Positions 1 through 7,771 of a DNA stretch of 64,000 bases are shown here, one piece after another; position 1 is the stretch's first letter; every line of letters starts with the position of its first letter. The position numbers and the translations under genes were made by a program. The notes under the pieces were generated by a model. It had not been told where the DNA came from, did not search any database, and saw only the letters and a list, made by a program, of their open reading frames with translations. Origin of the DNA: Pectobacterium sp. A5351 (GTDB taxonomy: Bacteria > Pseudomonadota > Gammaproteobacteria > Enterobacterales > Enterobacteriaceae); NCBI RefSeq assembly GCF_028335745.1, contig NZ_CP116477.1:1426001-1490000 (forward strand), in the 5' to 3' direction.

Positions 1-1146
1 AACCGCAGCCACTCCAAAGTCACCCAAACGGATAGCTTCACCAATAACACGCTAAAACGTGATTACAACAGCTACACGTCCACGCTGTCGCTGCGTCAGC
101 CGCTGCTGGATTATGCAGCCTGGGCGCGCTATCAGCAGGGCGTTGCCCGCACACTAATGGCCGACCAGCGTTTTCGCGATCGCAGTCAGGATCTGATGGT
201 ACGGTTATATAAAGCCTGGAGTAGCGCGCTGCTGGCGCAGGAAAAACTGCAATTGCTGGATGCGCAACAGCGGGCGTATCAGGAGCAGTTGGCGCTGAAT
301 AAACGTCTCTTACTGGCGGGCGAAGGGACGCTAACGGACGTGCGGGAAACGGAAGCGCGTTTTACGCTGATGGAAGCACAGCGGATTGAGCAGCAGGACA
401 ATCTGGATGCCGCGATCACCGATCTGGAAAATATGACGGGTACAGCGCTGGATATCACGGCGCTGCATCCTCTGACGCTGACTCAACTGCCGTCTACGGA
501 ATCAGGCAAGCAGACGCTGGCGCAGTGGCGCGATCTTGCCGTGCAACATAACGCCAAACTGGCGACGCAGCGCGAGGGGTTGTCGGTCAGCCGTTATGAA
601 ATTGAACGCAGTCGCGCCGGGCATTTACCCACGCTGTCGCTGGTGGCATCATCGCGCGATAGCCGTTCGGAAAGTGAATATAACTACAACCAGAAATACG
701 ATACACAGAGTGTCGGTTTACAGTTGAACGTACCACTTTATTCCGGCGGTTCCGTCTCGGCATCGATGCGGCAGGCCGCAGCGGAATATCAGCAAAGTCA
801 GGCGGAACTGGACGATCAAACCAAGCAAACGCTGGCGGAATTGAAAAAGTACTACAATCTGTACAACAACGGGTCGGCGAAAATTAAGGCCTGGCAAATG
901 ACCGCCTCGTCGGCACAAGAAGCGGTCAACGCCACGCGATTAAGCGTCGCGGGCGGCGAACGCATCAATCTGGATATTCTGCTGGCCGAACAGGATTGGT
1001 ATAACGCCCGACGAGAGCTGGCGGAAGCGAAATACAGCTGGCTTCAGGCGTGGCTCTTACTGCGCTATACCGCAGGGACGCTGAACGAGAAAGATATTCT
1101 GGAACTGGCGGCCTGGTTTCAGCCAGCAACGAATCCCTCATTTTAA
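1..1146 (+). CDS. TolC-family type I secretion outer-membrane protein (PrtF-like), 5' end outside window
   Basis: The reading frame is open from the first base, so this is the C-terminal about 381 residues of a larger protein. It has the repeated amphipathic helical and coiled-coil character of TolC-family outer-membrane channels, including the QPLLDYAAWARY segment, the typical LNVPLYSGGSV strand-turn and a terminal AGTLNEKDI. Such proteins form the outer-membrane tunnel of an ABC-transporter type I secretion system. In soft-rot bacteria the metalloprotease exporter PrtDEF has one, and the resemblance to PrtF is my best guess, but the partner genes lie outside the window. It is not functionally tied to the tailocin that begins 110 bp downstream. 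Its codon use looks like ordinary core sequence. Confidence 0.85.
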   Translation, partial: NRSHSKVTQTDSFTNNTLKRDYNSYTSTLSLRQPLLDYAAWARYQQGVARTLMADQRFRDRSQDLMVRLYKAWSSALLAQEKLQLLDAQQRAYQEQLALNKRLLLAGEGTLTDVRETEARFTLMEAQRIEQQDNLDAAITDLENMTGTALDITALHPLTLTQLPSTESGKQTLAQWRDLAVQHNAKLATQREGLSVSRYEIERSRAGHLPTLSLVASSRDSRSESEYNYNQKYDTQSVGLQLNVPLYSGGSVSASMRQAAAEYQQSQAELDDQTKQTLAELKKYYNLYNNGSAKIKAWQMTASSAQEAVNATRLSVAGGERINLDILLAEQDWYNARRELAEAKYSWLQAWLLLRYTAGTLNEKDILELAAWFQPATNPSF

Positions 1147-1228
1147 ATGGTTCAATTTTGTAGGGTATTGCGCCTCAGTAATACTTAAACTCCTTTAAAA
1201 TCATCAAACATCCGCATTTTGCATAATG

Positions 1229-1250
1229 GCCTCCGTTCTTATCAGGAGGC
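1229..1250 (+). promoter_or_regulatory. Hairpin covering the holin ribosome-binding site
   Basis: GCCTCC (1229-1234) pairs perfectly with GGAGGC (1245-1250) around a 10-nt loop. The right arm contains the Shine-Dalgarno AGGAGG of the GTG-started holin seven bases downstream. It could be the terminator of the preceding gene, since it is followed by TTTAT, or a translational brake on the lysis cassette, or both. Confidence 0.55.
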
Positions 1251-1256
1251 TTTATC

Positions 1257-1586
1257 GTGAAAAAAATCAAAAAACCGCGTCTTACCGGCTGGATTGTGAC
1301 ATCCGCTTTTCTCTTTGCTGTCATCGGGCTGATTTCACCACAACAGCTTCCCGTCACCGTCTATAAGCTCTCGCTTATTTCACTCGCCGCCGTACTCGGT
1401 TACTGGCTGGATCGTTCGCTATTTCCTAAAGCGCGCCCCGGTTTGTTCCTCGAACAAGGTGATGAACCTGTGCCGCGCGGACGTTTCCCGGTTCGGGACG
1501 GCCACCACACCGTGTTTGCTGCTGCGATGCTGCGGCGTGCGCTGATTGTGTCAGCCGTTTGCATCGGCGTAGCGATGGGGCTGTGA
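1257..1586 (+). CDS. Putative tailocin holin
   Basis: This is a 109-residue basic membrane protein with hydrophobic stretches at about 11-28, 33-51 and 92-109. It is the first gene of a lysis cassette followed directly by a lytic transglycosylase and an Rz-like gene, which is the position of the holin in P2-like and tailocin loci. A holin makes lesions in the inner membrane so that the endolysin reaches the cell wall and the particles are released. The start is GTG with a strong AGGAGG seven bases upstream. There is no diagnostic sequence motif, so the call rests on size, topology and position. Some phages use small membrane proteins as antiholins in this position. Confidence 0.7.
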   Translation: MKKIKKPRLTGWIVTSAFLFAVIGLISPQQLPVTVYKLSLISLAAVLGYWLDRSLFPKARPGLFLEQGDEPVPRGRFPVRDGHHTVFAAAMLRRALIVSAVCIGVAMGL

Positions 1587-1587
1587 T

Positions 1588-2199
1588 ATGCGCTACTTTC
1601 TCATCATTCTGTTTTTTAAAACAATATTGTTAAGTGCTGTGGCCTGCGCAGACACGATCCCTCGTGCCGCGCAGGCGTACCGCAGTGATGTCATCCGCAG
1701 CGCACGGCTGGATTGGGGCATGAATGCCCCGATTGCAGACTTTGCCGCGCAACTGCATCAGGAAAGCGGCTGGAATCCACGGGCCGTCTCGCCCGTCGGT
1801 GCACAAGGGCTGGCGCAGTTTATGCCGACAACCGCTGACTGGTTTAGCGGTATCGTTCCTGAGCTTCGGGCAAACCAACCGTTTAATCCGGCTTGGGCTA
1901 TCCGCGCGCTGACGGGTTATGACCGCTGGCTGTGGACACGAATCAGTGCCAGCAATGATTGCGAACGCATGGCAATGACGTTGTCGTCTTACAACGGCGG
2001 ACTTGGCTGGTTACAGCGTGATAAACAGCGCGCGAAGATTGCCGAGAAGGACATTCTTCGCTGGTTCGGCCATGTGGAAACCGTTAATGCCGGGCGCAGT
2101 GCCGCCAACTGGCGTGAAAATCGCCATTATCCTGACCGTATTTTGCATCAGTTGGCACCACGGTATTTGAGCTGGGGGAGGGCGAGCTGTGTGGAATAG
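1588..2199 (+). CDS. Lytic transglycosylase, SLT-type endolysin of the tailocin
   Basis: The 203-residue protein has an N-terminal hydrophobic signal (residues 1-21, ending near ACA) and a soluble-lytic-transglycosylase fold. The HQESGWNPRAVSP segment contains the catalytic glutamate, followed by GAQGLAQFMP and the SSYNGG motif, all standard for family 1 lytic transglycosylases. These enzymes cleave the peptidoglycan glycan strand with formation of anhydro-muramic ends. Here it should release tailocin particles by lysing the producer together with the holin and spanin. It starts one base after the holin stop and its end overlaps the start of the next gene by 11 bases, so translation is coupled. 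A secreted transglycosylase used as endolysin is also what carotovoricin and related tail-like bacteriocins carry. Confidence 0.9.
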   Translation: MRYFLIILFFKTILLSAVACADTIPRAAQAYRSDVIRSARLDWGMNAPIADFAAQLHQESGWNPRAVSPVGAQGLAQFMPTTADWFSGIVPELRANQPFNPAWAIRALTGYDRWLWTRISASNDCERMAMTLSSYNGGLGWLQRDKQRAKIAEKDILRWFGHVETVNAGRSAANWRENRHYPDRILHQLAPRYLSWGRASCVE

Positions 2200-2863
2200 T
2201 CTGTTTCTCAATAGTCTGAAGTCCCTTCTTTCGCCACGCGTGGTCACTGTCCTGCTTGTTGTTGTGTTGCTACTCGCGGTCTATCTGACCGGTCGTCATC
2301 AAGGCTATCAGCTTGCGCAAGCGTTGGGGGATGCCGAGCTGGCGAAACAGCAGGCAGCATTCAATTTGCTACAGCAACAGCAGGCCGAAACCCAAAACCA
2401 GCTATTACGTGCGGCGGCAGAACAATATCAGCAACAGATAGAGCGTGGGAATCAGCTCGAACAGCGCTATATCGCAGCGCGTCAAAAACTGGCGGCGGAT
2501 AACGTCGCTCTGCAACGGAAAATCGACCATGTTACTCAGCAATATATTGACGAAAAAGGCAAAGTTCAGCCTGTGCAGTGCGTGTTTACTCGTGGCTTCG
2601 TGCAGCACTATAACGCCGCTTTCGGTCTGTCCGCCAATGGTGCCACAGACATTACCGCCGCTGCCCGCCGCACTGGCGCAGCGTCCGCTCTCGGCGCAAC
2701 CGCTAACACCGAATTACAGCTTTCAGGCGTCTCCCAGAGCGATATTCTCGCCAACATCAGCGACAACGGAGAGCGGTACCAGGCGCTGAGTGCGCAGGTT
2801 AACGCGCTGCTGGACTACATCGAAGCGTTACAACAGGCAGGGGAGGTAACACGTGAAGATTGA
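2189..2863 (+). CDS. Rz-like inner-membrane spanin
   Basis: The protein has 224 residues: a single N-terminal membrane segment (about 18-36), then a long glutamine- and alanine-rich coiled coil (about 42-118), then a less structured C-terminal part. This is the architecture of Rz-type i-spanins, which bridge the periplasm with a small outer-membrane lipoprotein and fuse the two membranes in the last step of lysis. It follows the transglycosylase, with a GTG start inside that gene's last codons and GGGGGAG as ribosome-binding site. A candidate o-spanin lies inside it in another frame. It is longer than classical Rz (about 150 residues). Sequence-level membership in a named Rz family could not be verified. 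Confidence 0.7.
   Translation: MWNSLFLNSLKSLLSPRVVTVLLVVVLLLAVYLTGRHQGYQLAQALGDAELAKQQAAFNLLQQQQAETQNQLLRAAAEQYQQQIERGNQLEQRYIAARQKLAADNVALQRKIDHVTQQYIDEKGKVQPVQCVFTRGFVQHYNAAFGLSANGATDITAAARRTGAASALGATANTELQLSGVSQSDILANISDNGERYQALSAQVNALLDYIEALQQAGEVTRED
2529..2789 (+). CDS. Candidate embedded Rz1 o-spanin lipoprotein
   Basis: An 86-residue frame lies wholly inside the Rz-like gene, one base out of phase. From the ATG at 2529 it encodes a basic N-terminus, a hydrophobic stretch and the lipobox VASC at residues 22-25, then a short proline-rich mature part (CPPMVPQTLPPLP). Nested, proline-rich lipoproteins within the Rz gene are the hallmark of Rz1 in lambda-type lysis cassettes. The frame runs on after the proline-rich part without obvious function. 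A longer in-frame start at 2445 exists but would bury the signal peptide, so the inner start is preferred. The call is inferred from the lipobox, composition and location. Confidence 0.65.
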   Translation: MLLSNILTKKAKFSLCSACLLVASCSTITPLSVCPPMVPQTLPPLPAALAQRPLSAQPLTPNYSFQASPRAIFSPTSATTESGTRR

Positions 2864-3182
2864 AGTGGAATTCTGGTCGCTGGTCGGCCTGCTGTTGTCG
2901 TTTATGAGCTTCCTGTTTGCCGCTGGGCGGATTCTGCTTACCCAGATTGAAAAACGGCTGAACGAGCGTTTTGCCGCGCTGGAAAATGCACGCCAGAAGA
3001 GCGAGCAAGGCTGGACGCGGCTGGAGCGTGAGTTTCTGGAATTCCGCGCTGATTTGCCACTGACTTACGTGCGGCGTGAGGATTACATCCGTGGTCAGAC
3101 GGTCATCGAAGCCAAGCTGGATGCACTTTATAACAAGCTGGAGTTAGTGCAGCAACGGCATGTGGGAGGCAATCATGGCTGA
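2853..3182 (+). CDS. Small membrane-anchored coiled-coil protein, DUF2730-like
   Basis: The 109-residue protein has an N-terminal hydrophobic segment (about 7-27) followed by charged helices and the recognisable LPLTYVRREDYIRGQ block. This resembles the DUF2730 small proteins found in the early and lysis parts of Mu-like phages. Its function is unknown. It overlaps the end of the Rz-like gene by 11 bases and the start of the next gene by 8, so it belongs to the lysis transcript. It could be an additional lysis-timing protein, but nothing in the sequence shows that directly. Confidence 0.6.
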   Translation: MKIEVEFWSLVGLLLSFMSFLFAAGRILLTQIEKRLNERFAALENARQKSEQGWTRLEREFLEFRADLPLTYVRREDYIRGQTVIEAKLDALYNKLELVQQRHVGGNHG

Positions 3183-3486
3183 TACGCAGCGTATCCGACA
3201 GGAATCGATGCGTTGGCACTTGCTTATCGCATTAAATAAAACGCGGCCTTACACCGCGAATGAAATGTTCCTGCTAGCGCTGATGCAGCGGCTGTATGCC
3301 GATGCCTCAGAGCCGGAGTTGCGCCATGCGCTGGATTACCTGGCCGATCGAAAGATGGCGGTATTGACCAAGGAGGTAGGCGGCGTCTGGCTGGCGAATC
3401 TCACCCGTCTTGGCGTGGACGTCGTGGAATATGCGGTTGACTGTATGGTTGGCATCGCCCGGCCAGAAAAATATTGGGATCGGTAA
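3175..3486 (+). CDS. Small Mu-type conserved protein, function unknown
   Basis: The protein has 103 residues and looks like a compact winged-helix: helices around RQESMRWHLLIALN and EMFLLALMQRLY, then LRHALDYLADRKMAVL and a strand pair VWLANLTRLGVDVVEYAV. Proteins of this type follow the DUF2730-like gene in Mu-like phages and tailocins. The fold suggests DNA binding, but no function is known to me. ATG 3175 is chosen because it follows GGGAGG and overlaps the upstream stop; the frame is open to 3160. It is the last gene before an intrinsic terminator, so it closes the lysis transcript. Confidence 0.6.
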   Translation: MADTQRIRQESMRWHLLIALNKTRPYTANEMFLLALMQRLYADASEPELRHALDYLADRKMAVLTKEVGGVWLANLTRLGVDVVEYAVDCMVGIARPEKYWDR

Positions 3487-3547
3487 TCCCATTTGGATTG
3501 CTTTTACTTCTGTCTTTGCGCGTTATCAGTGTCGTCATATTTCTCTG

Positions 3548-3575
3548 CGCCAGTACGATTGTGCTGGCGTTTTTT
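3548..3575 (+). terminator. Intrinsic terminator of the lysis cassette
   Basis: A CGCCAG/CTGGCG stem, extendable by a wobble pair, is followed directly by six T residues. It lies 60 bp after the last lysis-cassette gene and implies that lysis and structural genes are separate transcripts. Confidence 0.8.
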
Positions 3576-3747
3576 ATCGAAGTAATTTTTATTTTTCATT
3601 GTGTTATGTGTATTTCTTCAAGTGAGTCATTTCTCTGTTTTTTCTAAAACAGATTAAAAGCCGCAGCCAACCATTATCCGGATACTAGCGCCATCAACAC
3701 GATGTGCCACCAAAACAGAGCGCCATCAACACTGCGGGTGAACGGAT
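3576..3747 (+). promoter_or_regulatory. Probable promoter and activator region of the structural operon
   Basis: This gap between the lysis terminator and the first structural gene contains the perfect palindrome TATCCGGATA (3675-3684) and two exact copies of GCGCCATCAACAC (3688-3700 and 3720-3732). The copies start 32 bp apart, about three helical turns. Carotovoricin is known to be activated through RecA-RdgA-RdgB, with RdgB a Mor/C-type activator. These repeats are candidates for such a site, by inference only. No clear LexA box is seen. Confidence 0.5.
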
Positions 3748-4215
3748 ATGAATACCAGACCAATTATCGATGCGGTGATAGCCCGCCTCAAGCAGCACTT
3801 GCCGGCACGGCGGATTGCGTCCTGCCCAGAAAATATTCTGCTCGGCCCCGATCTCCTGACACCTGGCGATGTACTGGTGGGGTATCACGGTTCCGAATTT
3901 TCCGTACCGGAAGATGCGGATTCTCCGGTTCAGACGCAGCGACCACAGCTGATGGTTGCCGTGCTGCTGCCGGAGCTGGATGGCGAAGACGGCGTGCTGG
4001 CCACGCTCGATACCGTCCGTCAGGCGCTGGGGGGATACCGACTGCCTGACTGTCATCGCGGTATTCGGTTAGTTCGTGATCGTTATGTTGGCTACACCGA
4101 GGGACGCTGGCACTACGCCATCGATTGCACCACAGAAACCCTTTTTATCGAAGACCGCGAGCAGACGGATGGTCCGCTGCTTACCACGGTTAATTATGAG
4201 GAGAAAGACGCATGA
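3748..4215 (+). CDS. Mu gp37-like protein (DUF1834)
   Basis: This is a 155-residue first structural gene, resembling the Gp37/DUF1834 family that precedes the sheath gene in Mu-like phages. In Mu that position is occupied by a small morphogenesis protein whose exact role is unclear; it may act in tail completion. Recognisable parts are an N-terminal helix (RPIIDAVIARLKQHL) and a beta-rich middle with LVGYHGSEFS and VRDRYVGYTEG. The stop overlaps the next gene's ATG (ATGA), so the two are translationally coupled. It is the promoter-proximal gene of the structural operon. Confidence 0.7.
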   Translation: MNTRPIIDAVIARLKQHLPARRIASCPENILLGPDLLTPGDVLVGYHGSEFSVPEDADSPVQTQRPQLMVAVLLPELDGEDGVLATLDTVRQALGGYRLPDCHRGIRLVRDRYVGYTEGRWHYAIDCTTETLFIEDREQTDGPLLTTVNYEEKDA

Positions 4216-4409
4216 AGTATCGCTATACCGGCCCCGCCAGCGGCGTCACGCTGGCAGATGGTCAGGAAATCCTGCTTTGGCCCGCTCAGGTGACTGAACT
4301 GCCGGCAGATCATGAGTACGTGAAAACGCTGATCGCGCTGGGCTATTTGCTGCCTGTCGCAGATCAGGTTCTGGCTGATAGCGCAACGGAGGTGACCCTT
4401 GGCCGCTAA
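4212..4409 (+). CDS. DUF2635 small protein (Mu gp38-like)
   Basis: The 65-residue protein matches the DUF2635 pattern in size and context: GVTLADG, then AQVTELPADHEYVKTLIALGY, lying directly before the tail sheath. In Mu it corresponds to the small gene between gp37 and the sheath. Its role is unknown. It overlaps the upstream gene by 4 bases and the sheath start by 11, so all three genes are tightly coupled. Confidence 0.7.
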   Translation: MKYRYTGPASGVTLADGQEILLWPAQVTELPADHEYVKTLIALGYLLPVADQVLADSATEVTLGR

Positions 4410-5826
4410 TTATTTACACGGTGTAGAAACCATTGAAGTTGAAACCGGTGCTCGTCCGGTGAAAACCGTCAAATCTGCGGTGATCGGGTTGATTGGTACG
4501 GCGCCGCAGGGTGCGGTAAATGATGTCACGCTGTGTCTATCCGAAAAAGATGCGGCACAGTTCGGTAGCCAGTTCAGCGGTTATACCATCCCACAGGCGC
4601 TGGATGCCATTTACGATCACGGAGCAGGTACGGTTCTGGTCATCAACGTGCTGGATCCGGCGAAACACAAATCGTCGGTGAGCGCAGAAAAAGTCACTTT
4701 TGACAAAGCGACCGGTACGGCGCAACTGGCTAACCGTGTGGTTGCCAAGCTGGTGCTGACGGCGGCAGAAGGCGGTCAGCCGTTTGTCGAAGGTCAGGAC
4801 TATACGCTGGATGCACAAACCGGCGTACTGAAAAATCTGGGTAAAAACATCGATGTGACCGCTGTGGTCAGCGCGTCTTACGACTTTGCTGATGTCACGA
4901 AAGTGACTGCCGCCGACATCATCGGCAGCATCAACGCCGCGGGCAAACGCACCGGTATGAAGCTGCTGAACGATACCTACAACCTGTACGGCTTCTTTGC
5001 CAAGATTCTGATTTCGCCGGTGTTCTGTACGCAAAATAGCGTAACGACCGAGCTGATCGCACTGGCCGACAAACTGGGCGCGATTGCCTACATCGATGCG
5101 CCAATCGGCACCACCTTTGCGCAGGCGCTGAGCGGCCGTGGCCCGGAAGGCACGATCAACTTCAACACCAGCTCTGAACGCGCTCGTCTGTGCTATCCGC
5201 ACGTAAAAGTGTACGACGCGGAAACCAACAGCGAACGTCTGGAACCGCTGTCGGCGCGTGCTGCCGGCCTGCGTGCCAAAGTCGATCTGGAAAAAGGTTT
5301 CTGGTGGTCGTCATCCAATCAGGAAATCAAAGGGATCACCGGCGTAGAGCGCCAACTGTCCGCGATGATTGACGATCCGCAGAGCGAAGTGAACCTGCTG
5401 AACGAGCAGGGCATCAGCACCATTTTCAACAGCTACGGCTCCGGTCTGCGTCTGTGGGGCAACCGTACCGCAGCCTGGCCAACCGTGACGCACATGAAGA
5501 ACTTTGAAAACGTGCGTCGTACTGGCGATGTGATTAACGAATCCATCCGTTACTTCAGCCAGCAGTACATCGACATGCCGATCAATCAGGCGCTGATCGA
5601 TGCGCTGGTGGAATCCGTCAACGCCTATGGCCGCAAGCTGATCGGCGATGGCGCACTGCTGGGCTTCAAATGCTGGTTCGATGCTGCGCGTAACGAGCAA
5701 ACCGAGCTGGCGGCTGGGTACCTGTTGCTTAACTACAAATTCACTCCGCCGCCGCCGCTTGAGCGTCTGACCTTTGAGGCGGAGATCACCTCGGAATACC
5801 TGGTAACGCTGGAGGGCACTAACTGA
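4399..5826 (+). CDS. Tail sheath protein
   Basis: The 475-residue sheath protein of a contractile tail surrounds the tube and contracts to drive it through the target envelope. It opens with the usual FI/gpL-like sequence (YLHGVETIEVETG, then IGLIGTAPQGAVN). The conserved C-terminal half includes IKGITGVERQLSAM, NPPG-like loop regions and a terminal beta strand (LERLTFEAEITSEY). The start is TTG, supported by GGAGGTGAC seven bases upstream. The stop overlaps the tube ATG. Its presence makes this an R-type (contractile) tailocin rather than an F-type one. Confidence 0.93.
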   Translation: MAANYLHGVETIEVETGARPVKTVKSAVIGLIGTAPQGAVNDVTLCLSEKDAAQFGSQFSGYTIPQALDAIYDHGAGTVLVINVLDPAKHKSSVSAEKVTFDKATGTAQLANRVVAKLVLTAAEGGQPFVEGQDYTLDAQTGVLKNLGKNIDVTAVVSASYDFADVTKVTAADIIGSINAAGKRTGMKLLNDTYNLYGFFAKILISPVFCTQNSVTTELIALADKLGAIAYIDAPIGTTFAQALSGRGPEGTINFNTSSERARLCYPHVKVYDAETNSERLEPLSARAAGLRAKVDLEKGFWWSSSNQEIKGITGVERQLSAMIDDPQSEVNLLNEQGISTIFNSYGSGLRLWGNRTAAWPTVTHMKNFENVRRTGDVINESIRYFSQQYIDMPINQALIDALVESVNAYGRKLIGDGALLGFKCWFDAARNEQTELAAGYLLLNYKFTPPPPLERLTFEAEITSEYLVTLEGTN

Positions 5827-6350
5827 TGGCCGGGAAAATTGAAGTAAACCGTATTACCAACGCCAACATCTACATCAATGGCACCAACCTGCTGGGACGT
5901 GCGCAGGAAATCAAACTGCCGGATGTCTCCATGATCATGCAGGAGCATAAAGCGCTGGGTATGGTCGGCAAGATCGAACTGCCTGCGGGCTTCGACAAGT
6001 TGGAAGGTGAGATCAAATGGAACTCCTTCTACCGCGAAGCGATGCTTGCGGCGGCGAACCCGTACCAGTCGCTGGCGTTACAGTGCCGCTCCAGCGTGGA
6101 ACGCTACGGCTCTCAAGGCCGCATTGAAGAAGTGCCGCTGGTGACGTACATGACCATCATGTTCAAAAAGAATCCGCTGGGCACGTTCAAGCAGCACGAA
6201 AACCCGGATTTTAGCAGCGCGTTCAATTGCACCTACATCAAGCAGGTGATGAACGGTGAAGACCTGCTGGAGCTGGATTATATGTCCAACATCTTCATGG
6301 TGGGCGGTATGGATCAACTGAACAGCTACCGCGCCAATATCGGCGGTTAA
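5826..6350 (+). CDS. Tail tube protein (P2 FII / Mu gp40-like)
   Basis: The 174-residue major tube protein polymerises inside the sheath and forms the channel that depolarises the target cell. The segments ITNANIYINGTNLLGRAQEI, KALGMVGKIELPAGFDKLEG and FNCTYIKQVMNGEDLLELD are typical of the FII tube family. It is the second gene of the sheath-tube pair and overlaps the sheath stop. The IS150-group element lies 25 bp after its stop. This separates tube and sheath from the genes that assemble and finish the tail. Confidence 0.9.
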   Translation: MAGKIEVNRITNANIYINGTNLLGRAQEIKLPDVSMIMQEHKALGMVGKIELPAGFDKLEGEIKWNSFYREAMLAAANPYQSLALQCRSSVERYGSQGRIEEVPLVTYMTIMFKKNPLGTFKQHENPDFSSAFNCTYIKQVMNGEDLLELDYMSNIFMVGGMDQLNSYRANIGG

Positions 6351-6407
6351 TTTATCTTCCAGGCCCGCCAGTGGGTGGACTGACCCCATAAAGTTGGACA
6401 GTTCATG

Positions 6408-7193
6408 TTAAGCGGCTATCAGGGCCCGGGTTCGGTATTCTACCGGACTCAGGCCTTTTAATTTCAGGCTGATCCGCTCGTTGTTATAGTAATGGATATA
6501 GTCCTCTATCGCCTTCCTCAGTTCATTCAGATCGCTGAACCTGTTCAGGTAAAAACACTCCGATTTCAGTGTGCCGAAGAAGTTCTCCATCACCGCGTTA
6601 TCCAGGCAGTTTCCCTTGCGTGACATGCTTTGCGTCATACCCTGTGCCTTTAACTTTGCCTGATAGCCTGCCATTCGGTATTGCCAGCCCTGATCCGTGT
6701 GCAGCAGCGGTGTATCCTCCGGTCCGAGCGCTGAGAACGCATCGTGCAGCATCGTATTAACCATCTCCATCACCGGCCTTTCCGACAGGCTGTAGGAGAT
6801 AATCTCCCGGTTAAACAGATCGAGAACCGGCGACAGGTACAGCTTTTTACCCTGCACCGAGAACTCTGTAACATCCGTGACCCATTTTTCGTTGGCTTTC
6901 GATGCACTGAAGTTCCGGCTCAGGATATTGGGCGCAGCCTTGCCCATTTCCCCTTTCCAGGCACGATATTTCTTCACCCTTATCAGAGAGCGGAGTGACA
7001 GCTCCGCCATCAGTCTCTGCACAGTTTTATGGTTTACCAACAACCCCTGTTTTCTCAGTGAGAGTGTGATCCTGCGGTAGCCATAACGCCCTTTGTGATA
7101 GTGGTAAATCTCTCTGATTTTATCTTTCAGCCCGGCATGCCTGTCCACTCGCTTCAGCGCATTCATATTGTGATACCACGTACTACGGGACAT
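6408..7193 (-). CDS. IS150-group transposase OrfB (integrase catalytic domain)
   Basis: The 261-residue predicted unit has an HTH_21-type N-terminus (YHKGRYGYRRITLSLRKQG) and an rve integrase core with a DDE triad. The first Asp is in WVTDVTEF, the second in LLHTDQGWQY, and the Glu lies near NAVMENFFGTLKSE. It normally functions as the C-terminal part of a frameshifted OrfAB fusion, which catalyses copy-out and paste-in transposition. It looks intact, so the element may still be mobile. Confidence 0.9.
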   Translation of the reverse strand: MSRSTWYHNMNALKRVDRHAGLKDKIREIYHYHKGRYGYRRITLSLRKQGLLVNHKTVQRLMAELSLRSLIRVKKYRAWKGEMGKAAPNILSRNFSASKANEKWVTDVTEFSVQGKKLYLSPVLDLFNREIISYSLSERPVMEMVNTMLHDAFSALGPEDTPLLHTDQGWQYRMAGYQAKLKAQGMTQSMSRKGNCLDNAVMENFFGTLKSECFYLNRFSDLNELRKAIEDYIHYYNNERISLKLKGLSPVEYRTRALIAA

Positions 7194-7246
7194 ACCCGCT
7201 GCACGCAGAAGATCACCGAGCGCATACTCCAGCCTTAGCTCACTGA

Positions 7247-7771
7247 TTATTCCGGCTTTCTGCCGCTTTTCTCGCTTTGAACTAAGGCCTTCAGCTTTTT
7301 TAGATAGGCATTCTCTGCGCGCAGGTAACGAAGTTCAGCCCGCAGTTCTTCGGGAGATAACTTTTCCAGTGCAGCATCGGTAAGTGGAGGTGTTTTTTTG
7401 GGTTTTGTCATGTCCTTGCTCCGGCCTGGTTTTATGCTCAGAAGTCCTTTCTCACCTGCGTCTTTGTATACATTCACCCAGTGCCGGACAACGGTTTCAG
7501 TTGAGATATTAAACCGTGCGGCAGCTTCACGCATCGAAAGTTCTTCATTGAGAACAGTCTGGACAACAGTCATCCGGAACGCCGGAGAATGGCGGTCATT
7601 TTTCCAGGTAATGCCATCAATACCATGGAGTTGCCAGGCTCTTACCCAGCGTCGCACTGATGTTCTCTCAACACCAAAGCGTTCAGCTGTACGATGTGTT
7701 CCATCTTTTCCGGCGAGGTAGTGATTAACTACAGCTAATCTGGTTTCGAGGGAATATTTTGGCTTTGCCAT
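7247..7771 (-). CDS. IS150-group OrfA (helix-turn-helix)
   Basis: The 174-residue protein starts with MAKPKYSLETRL and has two helix-turn-helix modules (TAERFGVERTSVRRWV and EAAARFNISTETVVRHWV). A C-terminal leucine-zipper-like helix follows (ELRAELRYLRAENAYLKKLKA). It binds the terminal repeats and oligomerises. The slippery AAAAAAG inside the zipper lets ribosomes shift into OrfB. ATG 7771 is preferred to the upstream frame opening, because the upstream part runs into the terminal repeat. Confidence 0.85.
   Translation of the reverse strand: MAKPKYSLETRLAVVNHYLAGKDGTHRTAERFGVERTSVRRWVRAWQLHGIDGITWKNDRHSPAFRMTVVQTVLNEELSMREAAARFNISTETVVRHWVNVYKDAGEKGLLSIKPGRSKDMTKPKKTPPLTDAALEKLSPEELRAELRYLRAENAYLKKLKALVQSEKSGRKPE

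Noticed and set aside
3632..3655. LexA-like CTGT...ACAG before the structural operon (CTGTTTTTTCTAAAACAG).
   Set aside because: The spacer is 10 rather than 8 bases, so it does not fit the SOS box. Carotovoricin induction is known to pass through RecA and RdgAB, not a direct LexA site.
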